A stretch of DNA of 64,000 nt from Nematostella vectensis (GCF_932526225.1 NC_064034.1:10667387-10731386); one strand, 5' to 3'; positions 29,918-43,800 are shown, counted from the stretch's first letter. Translations and numbers: made by a program. The notes: a model not told the origin generated them from the letters alone.

Positions 29918-30028
29918 TCAGTTAAAATTCATCGGCAAAATAAACTGCAGGGCGACTTCGACTCGAACGAAGTGCTTTAAACCACAGCTTAGATCCATGT
30001 GGGATCTAGAGCTGCGACCGGGCTAACT

Positions 30029-30236
30029 CTTAGGGCGCGTTTTTTTCCTAATCATTCTGGAATGGGAATGGTTGGTAGAGAATGTTCAGAATGGCATTCT
30101 AGTCCAATCTGCTACAGGTAGCAGAATGGGTGGATGGTCTTCATTCCATTCCGAAATGGGAATGCGGGATAAACGAACCCGCGCTTCTATTCTAATCATT
30201 CTCTTTCCGGAATCACGAGTAAAAACGCGCCCTAAG
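30029..30236. mobile_element. MITE with 16-bp terminal inverted repeats
   Basis: Ends CTTAGGGCGCGTTTTT and AAAAACGCGCCCTAAG are perfect inverted repeats 208 bases apart; subterminal CTAATCATTCT motifs are repeated. It abuts the right end of the retrozyme. No coding capacity. Confidence 0.82.
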
Positions 30237-31753
30237 ATAAAGCAGAATGGGTGCGGGCAAGAGAGGTTTAAACCTTTGTTTTCAAAAATTTGTTCAAATT
30301 GAAACCCGTTTAGTTGCCCCTTCAAAAAGTGCTGATCTGTGGCGAATGAAGTCACCAATGTTTCTAGTTTGCAAATTCTAAAATGAATATTAGATATTAT
30401 TAATAGGCGAGGCGCGATGCATGTGCTCTCTGGGTTTTTCATTAGTTCTTTTGAAATATTTGAGGTTGTTGAAGCGGGGGGGGTACATTCAAAATCTCCC
30501 CTCCCCCCTTAGGGTATTTAATGAACACTCCCTTAAAGGGAAAATTCATATATTACACAGATTTAGGTAATGCCTAAAAGTGGAACTCCAAAACAGCTTT
30601 GCTTATTTTCCTTCCATGAATTCAATATAAAACTCATAGACTGCTAATGCCACTAGCGCAAGAACAAAACAAGATGGCGGTCAAGACGCCGCGAATAGCA
30701 AAAACATCGGGCAAACGCCTAACGCAATCATGAGGCAGAATATTCAGTATCTCACGGAGATTATGTAATTATTCTTTCGTATTTATCATAACTGATACAC
30801 TAGATACCAATCCCTTCTCGGGCGTGGGAACACAAGAAAGATAAACCACCCTCCAGCACAGCTCCTACAGCCGAAAGGCTCCAATTCATCAAACACGGAC
30901 TCTTATATCAGCATAAAGGCCAAGAACTGATATGGAACGAAACTGAACATAAAACATTTCAGCTGAAGGTTAAAAAAGGGCACATTTGTTTGCACTTAAA
31001 AAACCTTTGAGGGCTTTATTTTCGTTGTAACATTTATCCGTGATAATCCTTTCAATTTGTACCGGCCCGGAGACGCCCCTGGTAGACCTGGTATTGGTTT
31101 GTGTCGAAAGATATAGAACTATAACACTGTTATAATTATTTGCTGCAAACTAACGTTAACGGCTTTTTCTATCTAACCCACCATACTTAAGGTGTTTGTT
31201 TGCACCGGTACCGGTCCTCGTCAGTTATCTAGTTATTCAGTTATTGTATTTCTCGGTTGATTCTACGTATTTCAAAGGGATTGTGTTGACACAGTGACTT
31301 TCCTTTATTTACAGAGGCTAGGAGCGCCTGTCCTGCATAAGAACGCAGGAATCAAATCAACTCCCCTGCTTTTTAGTGCGGCTTTAATTAGTTGAGTATT
31401 TCAGGTAAGAACCTCTTAAGCAACGCTTTTATATTTTTTAATCTAAACAGGGAATTTCGTAAGCGCCATCTCAACTCTAAGAAAGAAAATAAGAACAGTT
31501 CTCGGAGCGTTTAAAAAGCATTGTTAGAAGAAAATACCATAATACCAGGGTTATGAATCTTGTAAAAGAAGCATCCTTTTTAAGTAAAATATGAGATTGT
31601 CATTTGATCTCTTTCACTTGCTACAAAGCGGAATAAGCACGGTAAAAGTTGAAGGTCGTAGTGGGTCACGTGTCAGGATGGAATCTCTAAGTTAATGATT
31701 TGTCAAAGTAGGGGACAACCGGAACCTCTGTCACGGCCAAGTCATACCGAAGC
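30237..31753. other. Upstream region of the second discoidin gene
   Basis: No coding sequence recognised. A segment 31315-31404 is bounded by TTATTTACAG and a GTAAGA donor and could be a non-coding 5' exon of the gene starting at 31754; this is only a suggestion. Confidence 0.4.
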
Positions 31754-31820
31754 ATGAATCGTCTTTGGACGCTACACTTCCTGCTACTCTTCCTCCTTTT
31801 CCTCCCTACCGGGGAATCAG
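31754..31820 (+). CDS. Gene 3 exon 1: signal peptide
   Basis: The ATG at 31754 starts a strong leader (basic Arg, then LHFLLLFLLFLP, then TGES) ending at a phase-1 GTAGGC donor. Same exon plan as gene 2. A short upstream ORF starts at 31678. Confidence 0.8.
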
Positions 31821-34800
31821 GTAGGCTATCCACTCCCTTTGACAGGATTTGAATAATCTCTTTCCCCGTCTGCGATGTCTTGACTGTGCAGCTTAACGAA
31901 TTCGCTGTGGTTTCGATGAATTTCTATCAGCTTGAAATACGATCCTGTGGGCTCTGGGGACTATGGCGCTAGTCAATATAACCTGGAGAAATAAATAGCA
32001 TGTCATGTATCAACAAATATAATTTAATTGTTACTCGCTTTTTTTTTACTACAGAAGCGTTGATTATGATAGTTCAGTATTTCCCCAGTTTCTCGAGAAA
32101 TGTAAAAAGTTTCCTTATCCACGAGAAACAAGTGTCTAGCTAAAAATCAAATTTGATAATAACAACAAAGAGCAGCGACTAGTTGTGTAGGCTTTATGAT
32201 TGTGTGACCTGGTAGATAATTATTTGAGTGTGGGTTTCCCTCCAGTAGGTTTTAGCAGCAGCTAGGGTGCTTCGATTAACATTTCTTTGTAGAACGGAGA
32301 AGTAGTTGAGATGCCAAAGTCAATGTAATTGCGGCAAACGTGTGACAAGCATTTATTTCCTGTCTTGGTATTTTGACTTATTTTACTTAATTTATATTGC
32401 GAGTATGTGTGGTGTTACTTGACCCAGACAACAAAAAAGCACCAAATTCCTTAAAAGCCTACACTGAGAACTAAAACACATCTGCTTGATGGGCAAACAA
32501 TCCAATCTCGGCATTACACTTTAGTAAAAGCTGAACAAATGCTTCCGGTTGTGACCCAAAGGGACATAAACAACCAGTTATTTAAAAAGTTTTTTTTTTT
32601 TTACTTTTTTACCTTAAAACGTGCAGCGTTATGTAAGGACAAAGTAATGATATCGGTAGAGCGACGGGATATCCCGCTCGTAGGTTTAGTTTCCCTTTGC
32701 GCGGTTGGAATCTTCGTTTAGAGTTTCGCGCTCCCGCGGTGAGTAAGATGCTACTCGGCACACGCGGCATGTAACGAGGATCCCGCGGGTCAATGATAAT
32801 AATGTGAGTTGGAACTTTTTTTAAAATTCTGATATTTTAAACGTGGGGATTTTTTTTTTCGCATTTGCTTTATACGCATCTTTTTTTATAAGAACGTGTC
32901 GTTTTTATTTGAGGCTGAGCCGTTCTTATTTTAAGAGCATTTTAAAGATGAAAAGGTTCTTATGGATGTTCTAGATTTTCAGTGACATTGCAGCAACATA
33001 TCAGCACATCAGCTATTGCATACAAAATTATGACATGAAAAAGAAGTGTTCATTTACATACCATGAGATGGGTAGGGGGGGGGAGGAATTTTGACTAAGC
33101 CTCCCCCAATCAAATTGCAGCGGTTGTTGTTGGTGAGCTCATGAGAGAAGTGAAACGCTTGACACAGCGGCGACTACTTAAAGTCAAATTTTTTAACCAG
33201 GGCCGTAGCAGCTGGTGGGGCACTGGGGGCATGTGCATCCCCCCCCTCCCAATATTTCCCAAAGTTATAAGGAAATTACCAGAAGGGGCGTGGCTGTGTC
33301 CCCCAATATTTCCTTAATTTTTCTGTATTTTATTCTCTGTTGACAACTCCCTGAACTAATGCACAACAGCCTTTGTATATTTTTGTATTAAAAGCTTAAT
33401 AAAAAATATTACACTGTTAATAAAGCGATCACTCTTGAAGATTATATGTTTATCATAAGCGGTATCCCCCCCCCCCCCCCCCCCCCCCTTGGTGGTTAAC
33501 AATTTGTTTAACATATGAGCCGGGGGTCAAACAGCACGTTTCACACACTGCTCTCATCTTGGGTTAGATTTTGGCGGCTCGTGAAGAGAGACGTCTGTTT
33601 ACATTAGAAAATTGACGAACGTGGATTTTCACCCGGGCAACCCCGTCTGAGATCCGGGTCGCCCGGGGATGAAAATTGACCCTGGCTAGGCGGGTCATGG
33701 GATTAGGCCGCTCCCCGGGTTAGCCCTCAACCCTGGATCATGTAACGATACCCTTAGTATGTTCGTAGAATTTGGCTCGTACCCAGGCGCTTACTAGCGT
33801 GACAGCGCCAGCGCTAAACCTTCCCATGGCACATTGCGCTCACTCAGTCTCGAATTTTTTCCGCGGTAGTGATATTTTTAATTGCTTTTACTGACTGGAG
33901 ACGCCTGGGTACGAGGCAGAGAATTTGGCGAACAAAATGAAATGCGGGGGAAATATCCACATTTCTAGTATTCGCTCTTCCGTGCCAGCCCCATCTCCGA
34001 TTGATCTGCCTTTAAAAAACCCAAAGGGAAGTGCTAACTATCGCATTGGTCCTGGAATCCTCAGTTAAGTTATGGAATGCTCTCACTTAATATATGGGGA
34101 AGCGATGGGTACCAAGAAATTTTCCAAAACCAAGAAATCTCGCCAAAATTTCGGAATCTCGCCGTCTTTTACGCAAGTCTCGGAGTCTCGTTTTTTTTTT
34201 TTTTCAAGAATTTAGGGGTCTCGGAGTCTCGTTACTTTTCTACAACGGTCTCGGAGTCTCGAATTTTTAAACGCGATCTCATGGTCCCCAATTTTTGTTC
34301 AACGCGCGATATGTTTTATATTGTTACTATGGCCGTGGGTTTGACTTTTGAGCCTGAAAGTTTAGCTATTGTAGGAAGATTGTATGGTAATCAGACCCCA
34401 CTTATATATCTTTTCATAACCAGATAAACGATTCTCGACATGAACAATCTCATAATCTAGTCTCGCCTTCGCTGTTTTATCGGAAGCTCGGGCTCGGATT
34501 CTGAAATTTGACAAGAGTCTCGGGCTCGGATTCTGAAACGCGGGTCTCGGCGCCTCGGCAAGTCTCGGATTTACCCATCGCTACCGCTTAATATCTTCGC
34601 AAGGGTGATTATGTACGGTATAGGGGGTGGCGGGTGGGATACTTAAATGAATCTTTTCTTAACCCCATTTTCCCGTATTGTTACTAAGGTTGTCAAATGT
34701 TTCTTTATCCAGGATGTCTGGATCGACCAATAGGCCTTCAGGATGCTGGCATGTTTCCTAATGTGCGATTCACAGCGTCGTCATACTACCAGACTACCTC

Positions 34801-37800
34801 TGGTAACAAACCCTATCGCGCACGCCTTACCAGCTCACAAGCCTGGGCACCGACAAGCGAGACTGACCCCAATGATTATCTTCAGGTAAAGTCCAAGTTC
34901 TTCGCGATGTCGTTATTTCGCTAAGTTTGAAGATAATTTTAACACACTGCATTAGACACCTCTAGGTACGATACCATCGGTAGGCAACTCAAAAGAAGTG
35001 GAAAAAATATTAGTTCAATTTTGCCAATGTTTTTCTAGGTGGATCTTGGATCTCTGTATGTCATCTGTGGATTGGGAACAAAAGGAAACAGGCAAACCTC
35101 AAAAAATGAGTGGACGACAGAGTACAAGATTAACACATCGTTAGACGGCGCCACGTGGGTTAGCTACAAAGATAGTGGGGCTGAAAAGGCAAGTTTGAGA
35201 AATAAAGTGGTACCTCTATTGAGCGGCAATTACCATCAAAACCGTACTAAGTGCAAAGCCGTAGCAGTTCTCGAGTCATTGGAGGAAGGGTAGGGAGGGT
35301 GGGGGGCACTATACAGAAACATCAAGATAACATTGGAGGCGATATTCATTTTGAAGTTTGTGCTGCAAAATAGGCATAAATTAGTATTTTAGCAGCAGAC
35401 CAATCAATGCGAAGAACGCAGTGGCCGATCCCAGGGCCATTTCCCGCCGACCCGTATAACAGGGGAAAGGGCACTGGAAACGAAGTTAGCGTTACGGGAC
35501 ATTGGAATAGGTGGCAGCTTGATAAAGGTATCACTTTGATGATGATACGATACTTGTCAATGCAGTAAGAGTAAAGGCAATATAAGGCGTTATGACTATT
35601 TATAGTAACGAGGCGACGCCTATGTGGCGCACACTGAAAAGACAAAGCTCAGGTAGCTCTGTTTAGAAATAAAACCCAAATTCGTAATTCTCTTCCTTTT
35701 ATTTTTTCCAGTTATTTCGCGGAAATTCCGACTCAACTACTCTCGTGACCAACACATTGGCAATCTCGACAAACATGCGGTTTGTGCGTTTTATACCAAC
35801 TCTATATAATCGTTTCAAGGCTCTGCGCATCGAGCTATTCGGCTTTCGCCAAGGTACACAATTTTTTTCTCTCTCTTTTACTCTGATACATATTTAACCA
35901 TGCTTTTCTGCGCCATAGATTGCACGCAGCCTTTAGGAATGGAAAATCAAGGAATACTGAGCACCGCGATGACGTCATCTTCTGAGATTGACGGCTCTCA
36001 TAGCGCGTCCGCTGGCCGTCTGTACGGCGGCTCATCATGGTGCAGCGCCACGTTGTCTAGCTCGGAGTATCTGCAGGTGGACCTGGGGCGAGTAGTGAGG
36101 GTCACGGGCATTGCGACACAGGGGTCCCCTGATGAGTATAAATGGGCCTCTCGGTACCGTTTATCTTACAGTAATGACTCAAACACTTGGTCTACAGTGA
36201 CATCAGTAAGTGATTGACTCTGAGTTTTTTTTTCCTCAGGCTTTCCTTGTACACCCTATGTGTTCAATGGAAATAAGACAAACACTGGTTTTCGTTACAC
36301 AGGATTTCGCTGGCAATGTCGATGGGAATGGAGTTCGTGTCAATTGGCTGTCTCCCCAAATAAGGTCACGTTTCATCAAAGTGCATGCGCAGTCGTGGAA
36401 TACCGCTGTCTGCATGCGTTTGGAGATCCATGGATGTGAAAGTAAGCGCAAGTGATCAACTATTCTATTTGTAATATTGTATACATCAACTAAATGTAAT
36501 TAATTTATTTATCTCTTTTTTAAAATAAAAGTAAAACGTAGATTAAAATATTGAATCAGCAAATGTTGCATGTGTCACGTTTAGCTTTAACTGAGGTGTT
36601 GTAATATAGTTTATGATCGTGTTAAATGACTCTGAGTCTGGATTAACATATGGGGATTGACAATATAATGTTACTGCTACAGTAATACATGTTCCAATAA
36701 GAGCTAATGCATTGTGGGCTATGAGATGCTCTGCATTGTTCAGAAATTGAGGAAACGTTCATTAGAATTATATTACCCTAAAAATGATGGTGGTATGGAT
36801 GATGCTAAAAATCAGAAAACCTAGAGAAATTAGCTGCTAGCCAAGTCCATACCTCCTGACTGGAGTGTTGAAATGCTTTTTATTTTGTTAAAACTTTGAC
36901 ATTCAAGGAAATCCCTTGAGTTGCGATATCCCAGTTGGTGTTGCCGACGGAACAATACCAGATGCGAATTTGACCGCGTCCTCGACAAGCAACAGCAGCG
37001 CCTTAGTGTCTACAGCTAGACTTAACTATGCCGCTGGCCCTTCGTGGTGCGCGGGCTCGGATGATTTCTCACCGTTCTTCGAGGTAGACCTGGGTACAAT
37101 TCACGTGATTTGTGCTGTGGCTACCCAGGGAAGTGCAGATAGCGAGGACTGGATACAAAGTTACAGGCTTGCGGGTGCGCAGGATGGCTTAACGTGGAAA
37201 AAGTACACGGAGGATGGGAAGGTCAAGGTGAGACTTTTTCAGAATGAAGAAGACGACCAACCCTTGTCCAGCATGTACGATCCCGGCTACCCTTCCCCAA
37301 CACTATTAACAAGACACCACAGAAATCCCTTAAAAGTATCTAACATATCTACTGGTCCGTTTTTATTCCTCGTATGCCATCTCTAACAATCTTTGGTGGT
37401 CTCTGTCGATTTGTTAAAAGGTTTTTAAAGTTGCCGTCTTTTGTGATATCACTTCTACTAATGTTTTTTTCAAGCGTGTTGGTCTTCCCAGGTATTTGAT
37501 GGTGATTTTGACAGCAGTGCCACTGTTAGCAATTTAAGTCGCTTTTGTGTTATCTCTCCTACAGTAATGTTTGTTCCATCGCGTTTTTCTTCCAGGTATT
37601 TGATGGTAATTTTGACAGCAGTACAACAGTCAAGCAGTTCTTGCGTAACGCTCTCGTAGCACGTCACGTAAGGTTCATATTGGAAAAGCGCAAAGGGAGT
37701 GCTTGCATGCGAGTCGAGATTTACGGCAGGTCGACAAGCGGTAAGAATGTCTTATTCTCATATTTTGCATATTATTTTCCCCTCAATCGTACATAAACCT

Positions 37801-40800
37801 CAATCGTCAATAAACTAAGTAACAGCGCAGAGAGAATACAATATATTTCGTACGTAATAATGCGTGGTTCAGCAAGTGAAAATGCATTTGTCTTATGAAC
37901 ACTATGATAGTTTCTGAATTATGAAAAATAAAGGGAGAGTGAGAAGAGATACCTTGACATAGTTGCCTGAGCGAATCGCTTACTCACGCCAAGCACAGCA
38001 TCTTCGCGTCTTTTTGGCCCATCACGTGATCATCGTTGAATGGGGCATCTCTCGGTTGATGGACCTTTAAACCCTATCCTCACGTTTCAGAGTGTGCAAA
38101 AGTCGGTGTTGGGATGCGTTTGGGCGGCAGGCTGCCGGACCATCGACTGTACGCTACTACAGAGCATAACGAGTACCTTAAAGCTCACGAAGGTCGCCTT
38201 TACGGCCCCTTCGGCTGGGCGACATATGGCAACAATGACTTAAATGACCATATAAGGATTGATCTTGGCGGTATCCATATCATTTGTGCCATAGCTACAC
38301 AGGGTTCCCACACGTCTGCGGAATGGGTGACTAAGTATAAGGTGGCCTACTCTATTGACGGGCAGACGTGGTCATTGTACCAGGAGAATGGTGCTAACAA
38401 GGTAATTGATGTGAAAGGCGAAGAAGTGATCGAAATAACATAATGGTCAATTGCACTTGATTAGAACCAAGAGAGCATAAGATAAGAGAGGGACACTTTG
38501 GTATTACCCGCTTGCCTTGTCGATTCCGAATCCGGCTATTTTTAGTAACCACCGCCCCACCACTGCGCGTGAGGATTTGCTCCTTTTATTTTGTCCTACT
38601 CCCCCGCGGGTTGCGTGTTGTTGTTTTGCCAACTCGAAAGGAATGAAAAGAGATCATGTAAAATAACTCGAAAGAAGAAAACAGGTCTAACTTAAGTAAG
38701 CAAGAAAGCTAAATCCCTGAATAGTTTGACTGTTTTGTTTGTCTGAGCGGCGAAGTCAAGTGAGAAAGAAAAAACCGATACTGCGTTTGATTCAAATCCC
38801 GACTCCAGCACTCCAGCTTGTATAATAACAACACAAAAATATAACATATAATAATAACAACATCAAAGAAGTACAGTAATATCTCCCTTTTTATTTTCTC
38901 ACTTTTACAAAAGCTCAGATACTTCAGCTTGCTGGCTTTGATCATCACCAAAATGCATTCCCTCGCTACAAGGATAGTTTTATTAAATGTATTTTTCTTG
39001 GATTCCTTCTCAATTCACCGGAATATTCACAAAAATCAATATTATATCTAATGTCTAACTTACAGATTTCGTTTGACCATTAGGAAGATAATGAATTTTG
39101 AGAAACCACGGAGAAACAGCAAGTTAGAGCAAAAACGGTAATTGAAGCACGAGGTTTTCCGCTCTTGATTTTGAATGAAGTCTCGTTTGGGAAATCTTGC
39201 AATCCTCGGAGTACTACATCCCCTTTAATAAACTGCAACTGCCCGTATCCTTGATGCTAGAATGACATTTTTGATGGTATTTGTGCAAATAGGATGTTTT
39301 TTTTCTCAGTTTCATGTTACAAAATAGCGGCAAACAACAAGATGTAAATGCCAAAGCGCAGGGGTAGGGTGAGTAAAAATGCTCACGCGCAGTGGTGGGG
39401 TGGTGGTTACTAAAAATAGCCGGATTCGGAATCGACATGGCGCGCGGGTAATACCAAAGTGTCCCTCTCTTATCTTATGCTCTCTTGTTAGAACGAAGTA
39501 GGCGGTTACGTCCTCGAGTCATTAACCGATCATTTATCGAAAATGATGTGTTACTATACGGTCGCGATGGGTATTTGACCTGTTTTACGAGCTTCATTTT
39601 TTTCGCAGTTTCATTGTGCAGATATTTGTTTAATTTCAGACGTTTCTAGCAAACACAGATCAGGACAGTGTGGTGACGAATGTCCTTCAATCTCCCGTTG
39701 CCGTGAAAATGCTTCGCATCTACCCCGTGGAGTACAGTGGATACAAATGCATGCGCCTTGAGGTCTATGGCTACAAACAAGGTAGAGCATGGAAACGTTT
39801 CTGTTTCTTACCCCATAACAAGGGATAGAACGATTTTTATTTGACAATGGTATTACGAAGTCAACAAAGAATAACAAGCTACACTAAGACAAATCGCACC
39901 CCTGGGCTTTGTGGATAGGGTTCACAGGCAAGCCGCGCCATGTAAAAATAATAAACTGAAAAGTGTTTCCCTGGCCAACCCGTTTCCCCATGTTGGCGAC
40001 TGCTAATAGGTTCCTGTTTTGTGCTATTTTCAATAGCCCACTTGGAACGTTTCACCGGCTGTTTTATTTTGATATGGGTTAATCTTTTGTCATCCTGACC
40101 AAGAGATGGAAAATTTTCCACATTTTAATTCGGTCAAATTCCTCGTTTATCCAACATTTATTCTTGGTTTTCCAGATTTCCACTCTTCTCTGATGATCGA
40201 GCGATTCCTTGTACGGAAAGATCCAACCTCAATACTATCGTCATCAGGCTCGACCGACGTATCCCATGATGCCTCAAAAGCACTCCTTTACGGAGCTTCT
40301 TCTTGGTGTGTCCCAGACCTGACAAACCAGTTTATCCAGTTAGACCTGGGCGTCATGACAACCATCTCTGGAATTGCGACTCAAGGGGGTGATAATAAGT
40401 GGGCCACATTTTACCACGTGAAGTTAAAGTGTGACAACAGTTCCCGTTCAATAACATTATCGGTGAGTCAACTCTTTTCTTGTCTTTTACCGTTTTTTGC
40501 TTGTACACAACACATTTTCTAAAATATTTGCGCCTCCATTGAGAACTTTTTGGCACCTGTGGTAGTGCATCCCCTTTTAGATATAAATATTCTTCTCCGT
40601 CGACTGTCGTTGCCTATTTATAGGGTTTCCAAGGCAACATGGACGCTAATACTGTTGTGACAAGATGGCTGTCATCTCCGGTGGAGGCGAGATACGTCAC
40701 CGTGACGCCTACATCAGCAAGTAGTGGCGGCGGCACTTGTCTGCGACTCGACGTGTTCGGGACAAAAGCGTTGGGTAAATGTACTCCTGATCCTGATTTG

Positions 40801-43800
40801 ACGGCATCCTTAGGGAGAGATGTTTGGGGAAGCAAATTTCCCAAACATCAATCGATCTTGCTTCAGTAAATTCCTTATTTGGACATATCCCATATTTGGA
40901 AGTCCGCTTCCGTCTGTTTCTTTACTTTTTCATTTTCATATCACATTATCCCGCGTGCTTGCCCCAGGCTCTTCCAGACCATTAAAAGACTAATGTCAAC
41001 CATATTACTAAAATGTGACTTTCTTTCCTTTAAAGCCGGTACTACGTATATCGAGTCAGTGATGGTATCCAACAACCTTACGGTCCCCTCCCAGATATCA
41101 GCGGTAGTGACATGCACGGTCTACGGGCCGCCGAACCTCCAAGTCGAATGGCACCGCGGCATTACAAATTTGACTGAGTCCTCGAACATGTCAATTTATG
41201 GCAATGGCTTTCGGAATTCCACGATAACGATCAACTTTACAAACCCAGCGGACTTTACCATTGATGGGTGCGTGCGCAACTATTCGGGTGATGGGAAGGC
41301 CTTGTGTAGCAAGCAGGTCACGTGTATGGCTTACGCCCGCAGTGAAGTAGCCAGCGGTCCTACCTATAAGCAGACACGTGTTTATATTGAGTTAGGTAAG
41401 GTGTTTGTGATGCTAAGCATTGTTTCTCTTATTTTAGTACACTACAAATAAATCCATAAGTTTGAACCTTCAAGAGGAATAAATAAGTGTTATCGTGAGT
41501 GATGCGTGACTGTGAAAGATGATGAAGTGCAGATCTGTGGGAACGATTTGTGAACGGTATTTAGTATAGGCTTGACTTTTCAAAATCCTACGCCACGAAA
41601 CACAGGTTTGTTGTCTGATCCGATCTCCAACTTCATCACTGACCAAAGCAGGGGCACGACGAAAGATTGTAAATGTTGTGGCCGACAATTGGTCCGACGT
41701 CTGGGTGCTTGTAAATCCGTCTTAACGAACCAATAAAACACGAAGGTGTGGCTTTTGAGACAACGAAACCCTTTTCCTTTCAGACCCCCCTCATAAACCA
41801 CAAAGTTTTAACACGACTGGAATCACCGATACGACGGCAGCATTCAGTTGGGTCCAGCCAGTGAGCTCTGGTGAGCTCCCTGTGGATTACTTCCTCATAG
41901 AATATTACGTCACTGCAAATCCCGCGGGACGCCTGAGTGAGACTGATGGTAGCGGGTCGCGGAGTAAGGTCATCGCAGGGCTGCTTGCTAACACCTCGTA
42001 TACAGCAGAAATACGAGCGATACATAGATTTGGACGAGGTTTTCCATCAACTGTGAACTTTAAAACGGTTCCAACAAGTAAGTGTTGTAAAAAAAAACTT
42101 ATAGCCACACCTTTGTTATTGTTTTCGTTCCATATTAGAGACAAAACATAAATATACATTTGCAAAATAAACACCTAGAATCAAAGTTGTGTACTTGTGC
42201 CAAATGTAGTCGAAAACGTCGCAATAGTTACCAAAATCGGCAGGTGCACATAATTTTTTACCTTTACAGAAACTCCTTAAAAGGAACAGCTTGCTTATGA
42301 CTGCTTGTGACTCTTAAAGCCGCATTGTGACCAGTTTACTTCCGGTCGATTACCTAACAATATCCGATGATTTTTAACGGAAAACACGAAAAATATTTCA
42401 AAATATTGAAAGCATTGTGTCTATTGGAAGTTTCTTTGAGGATGTGATTGATAATTTAGAGCGGATGGCCTGTTAAATATCTCGGATTCTAATAGATTCT
42501 TTTGTCTTTTAAAGGGTGAGGTTTCCGTCGGACCTCCGGAAGTAAACTGGTGACAATGCGGGGTTTTAACATATTTTTTTTAACACTAGTCCCATGCGAA
42601 CGCCGAGGACTGGGCATGGAAAAGAGAGCCATCCCGGACTTGTACATTACGTCCTCAACACAAAACGACATAAGTACCCCTCCCTCAGAAGGTCGCCTGA
42701 ACCTCCAAGGGGGGTCCTGGTGCGCAAGCCCTAGTGACGTCACACCTTTCCTTCAAGTGGACCTTGGCACACGTCACGTGATCTGCGCGGTGGCTACTCA
42801 AGGAAGCCCAACCGCTGACCAATGGGCTGTTAGCTACCAATTGCAGTTTGCTGATGATGAAAACTTTTGGTTTTACATGGAAGCAAACGTCGTCAGGGTA
42901 GGAAATCAGTGGAAATTTGATTAAGATACGATCAACATAATCAATATATGACAAGTCATTGACAATTTGACTGTTATATTATTATTAGAAATGCACTTCC
43001 AAAGAATATAATGTTCATAAAAACATCGAAGGCTATATTGCCATCGAAGATAATCGAGCTCCCAGGCACTTTCCCTTAGATTACACAAAACTATTGGACA
43101 GCAAAACATTAGCTCTAAAACATACAATAGGTAGAAACAATAACAAAATGAAGAAGATTAAATAAAAAAAATACAGTAAATCACATCACAAAACAATCAG
43201 TATCACCTCACAAATAATATGCCTGTACCCCCCCTCCCTACTTCACTATTTCTCCCAAACAGAATCAATATGGCAACCGTTATGAATTTATTTTTCAGAC
43301 ATTTTCAGGAAATGCAGACCGATCAAGTAAAGTGAAAAACTTGTTGCTTGGCAACCCTGAGGCGACAACTGTGCGCTTCCTCCCCCGTCAGTGGCATGGT
43401 TTAATAGCTTGTATGCGTGTTGAGGTTTATGGCTCTCTTGCATCCCCAGGTAAATCATTATGCAGACATATCCACATGCTTAAGGGGAGGGATGTAAAGC
43501 AAGCTTTAGGGTGTTTCTTCCTCTGGTTTGCGTCCCTGTGTTGTCTAATTTGCGATATCTCAAGTCAGTAGGTAGAAGTGCGTCCCTGTGTTGTCTCATT
43601 TGCGATATCTCAAGTCGATAGGTAGTAGTGCGTCCCTGTGTTGTCTCATTTGCGATATCTCAAGTCAATAGGTAGTAGTGCGTCCCTGTGTTGTCTCATT
43701 TGCGATATCTCAAGTCCATAGGTAGAAGTGCGTCCCTGTGTTGTCTAATTTGCGATATCTCAAGTCAGTAGGTAGAAGTGCGTCCCTGTGTTGTCTCATT

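Larger units (their letters stand above)
29413..30025 (-). mobile_element. Retrozyme-like tandem repeat (355-bp unit, 1.7 copies)
   Basis: A 258-base segment at 29413-29670 recurs at 29768-30025 with about one substitution; the unit length is 355 bases. Each copy carries a type I hammerhead ribozyme on the minus strand, so transcription from that strand would release a 355-nt monomer between the two cleavage sites (29509/29510 and 29864/29865). Known: animal and plant retrozymes are non-coding tandem repeats of this size bounded by hammerheads and give small circular RNAs. No ORF of meaning. Near identity suggests recent activity or homogenisation. Confidence 0.85.

Noticed and set aside
29444-30026. 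Two identical 75-residue ORFs on the + strand
   Set aside because: They run antisense through the hammerhead retrozyme and are explained by the repeat; no protein signature.
36915-36925. Acceptor CTTGAG at 36920 for discoidin domain 3
   Set aside because: It puts the domain out of frame; the acceptor at 36907 keeps phase 1 and the CDIPVG motif.
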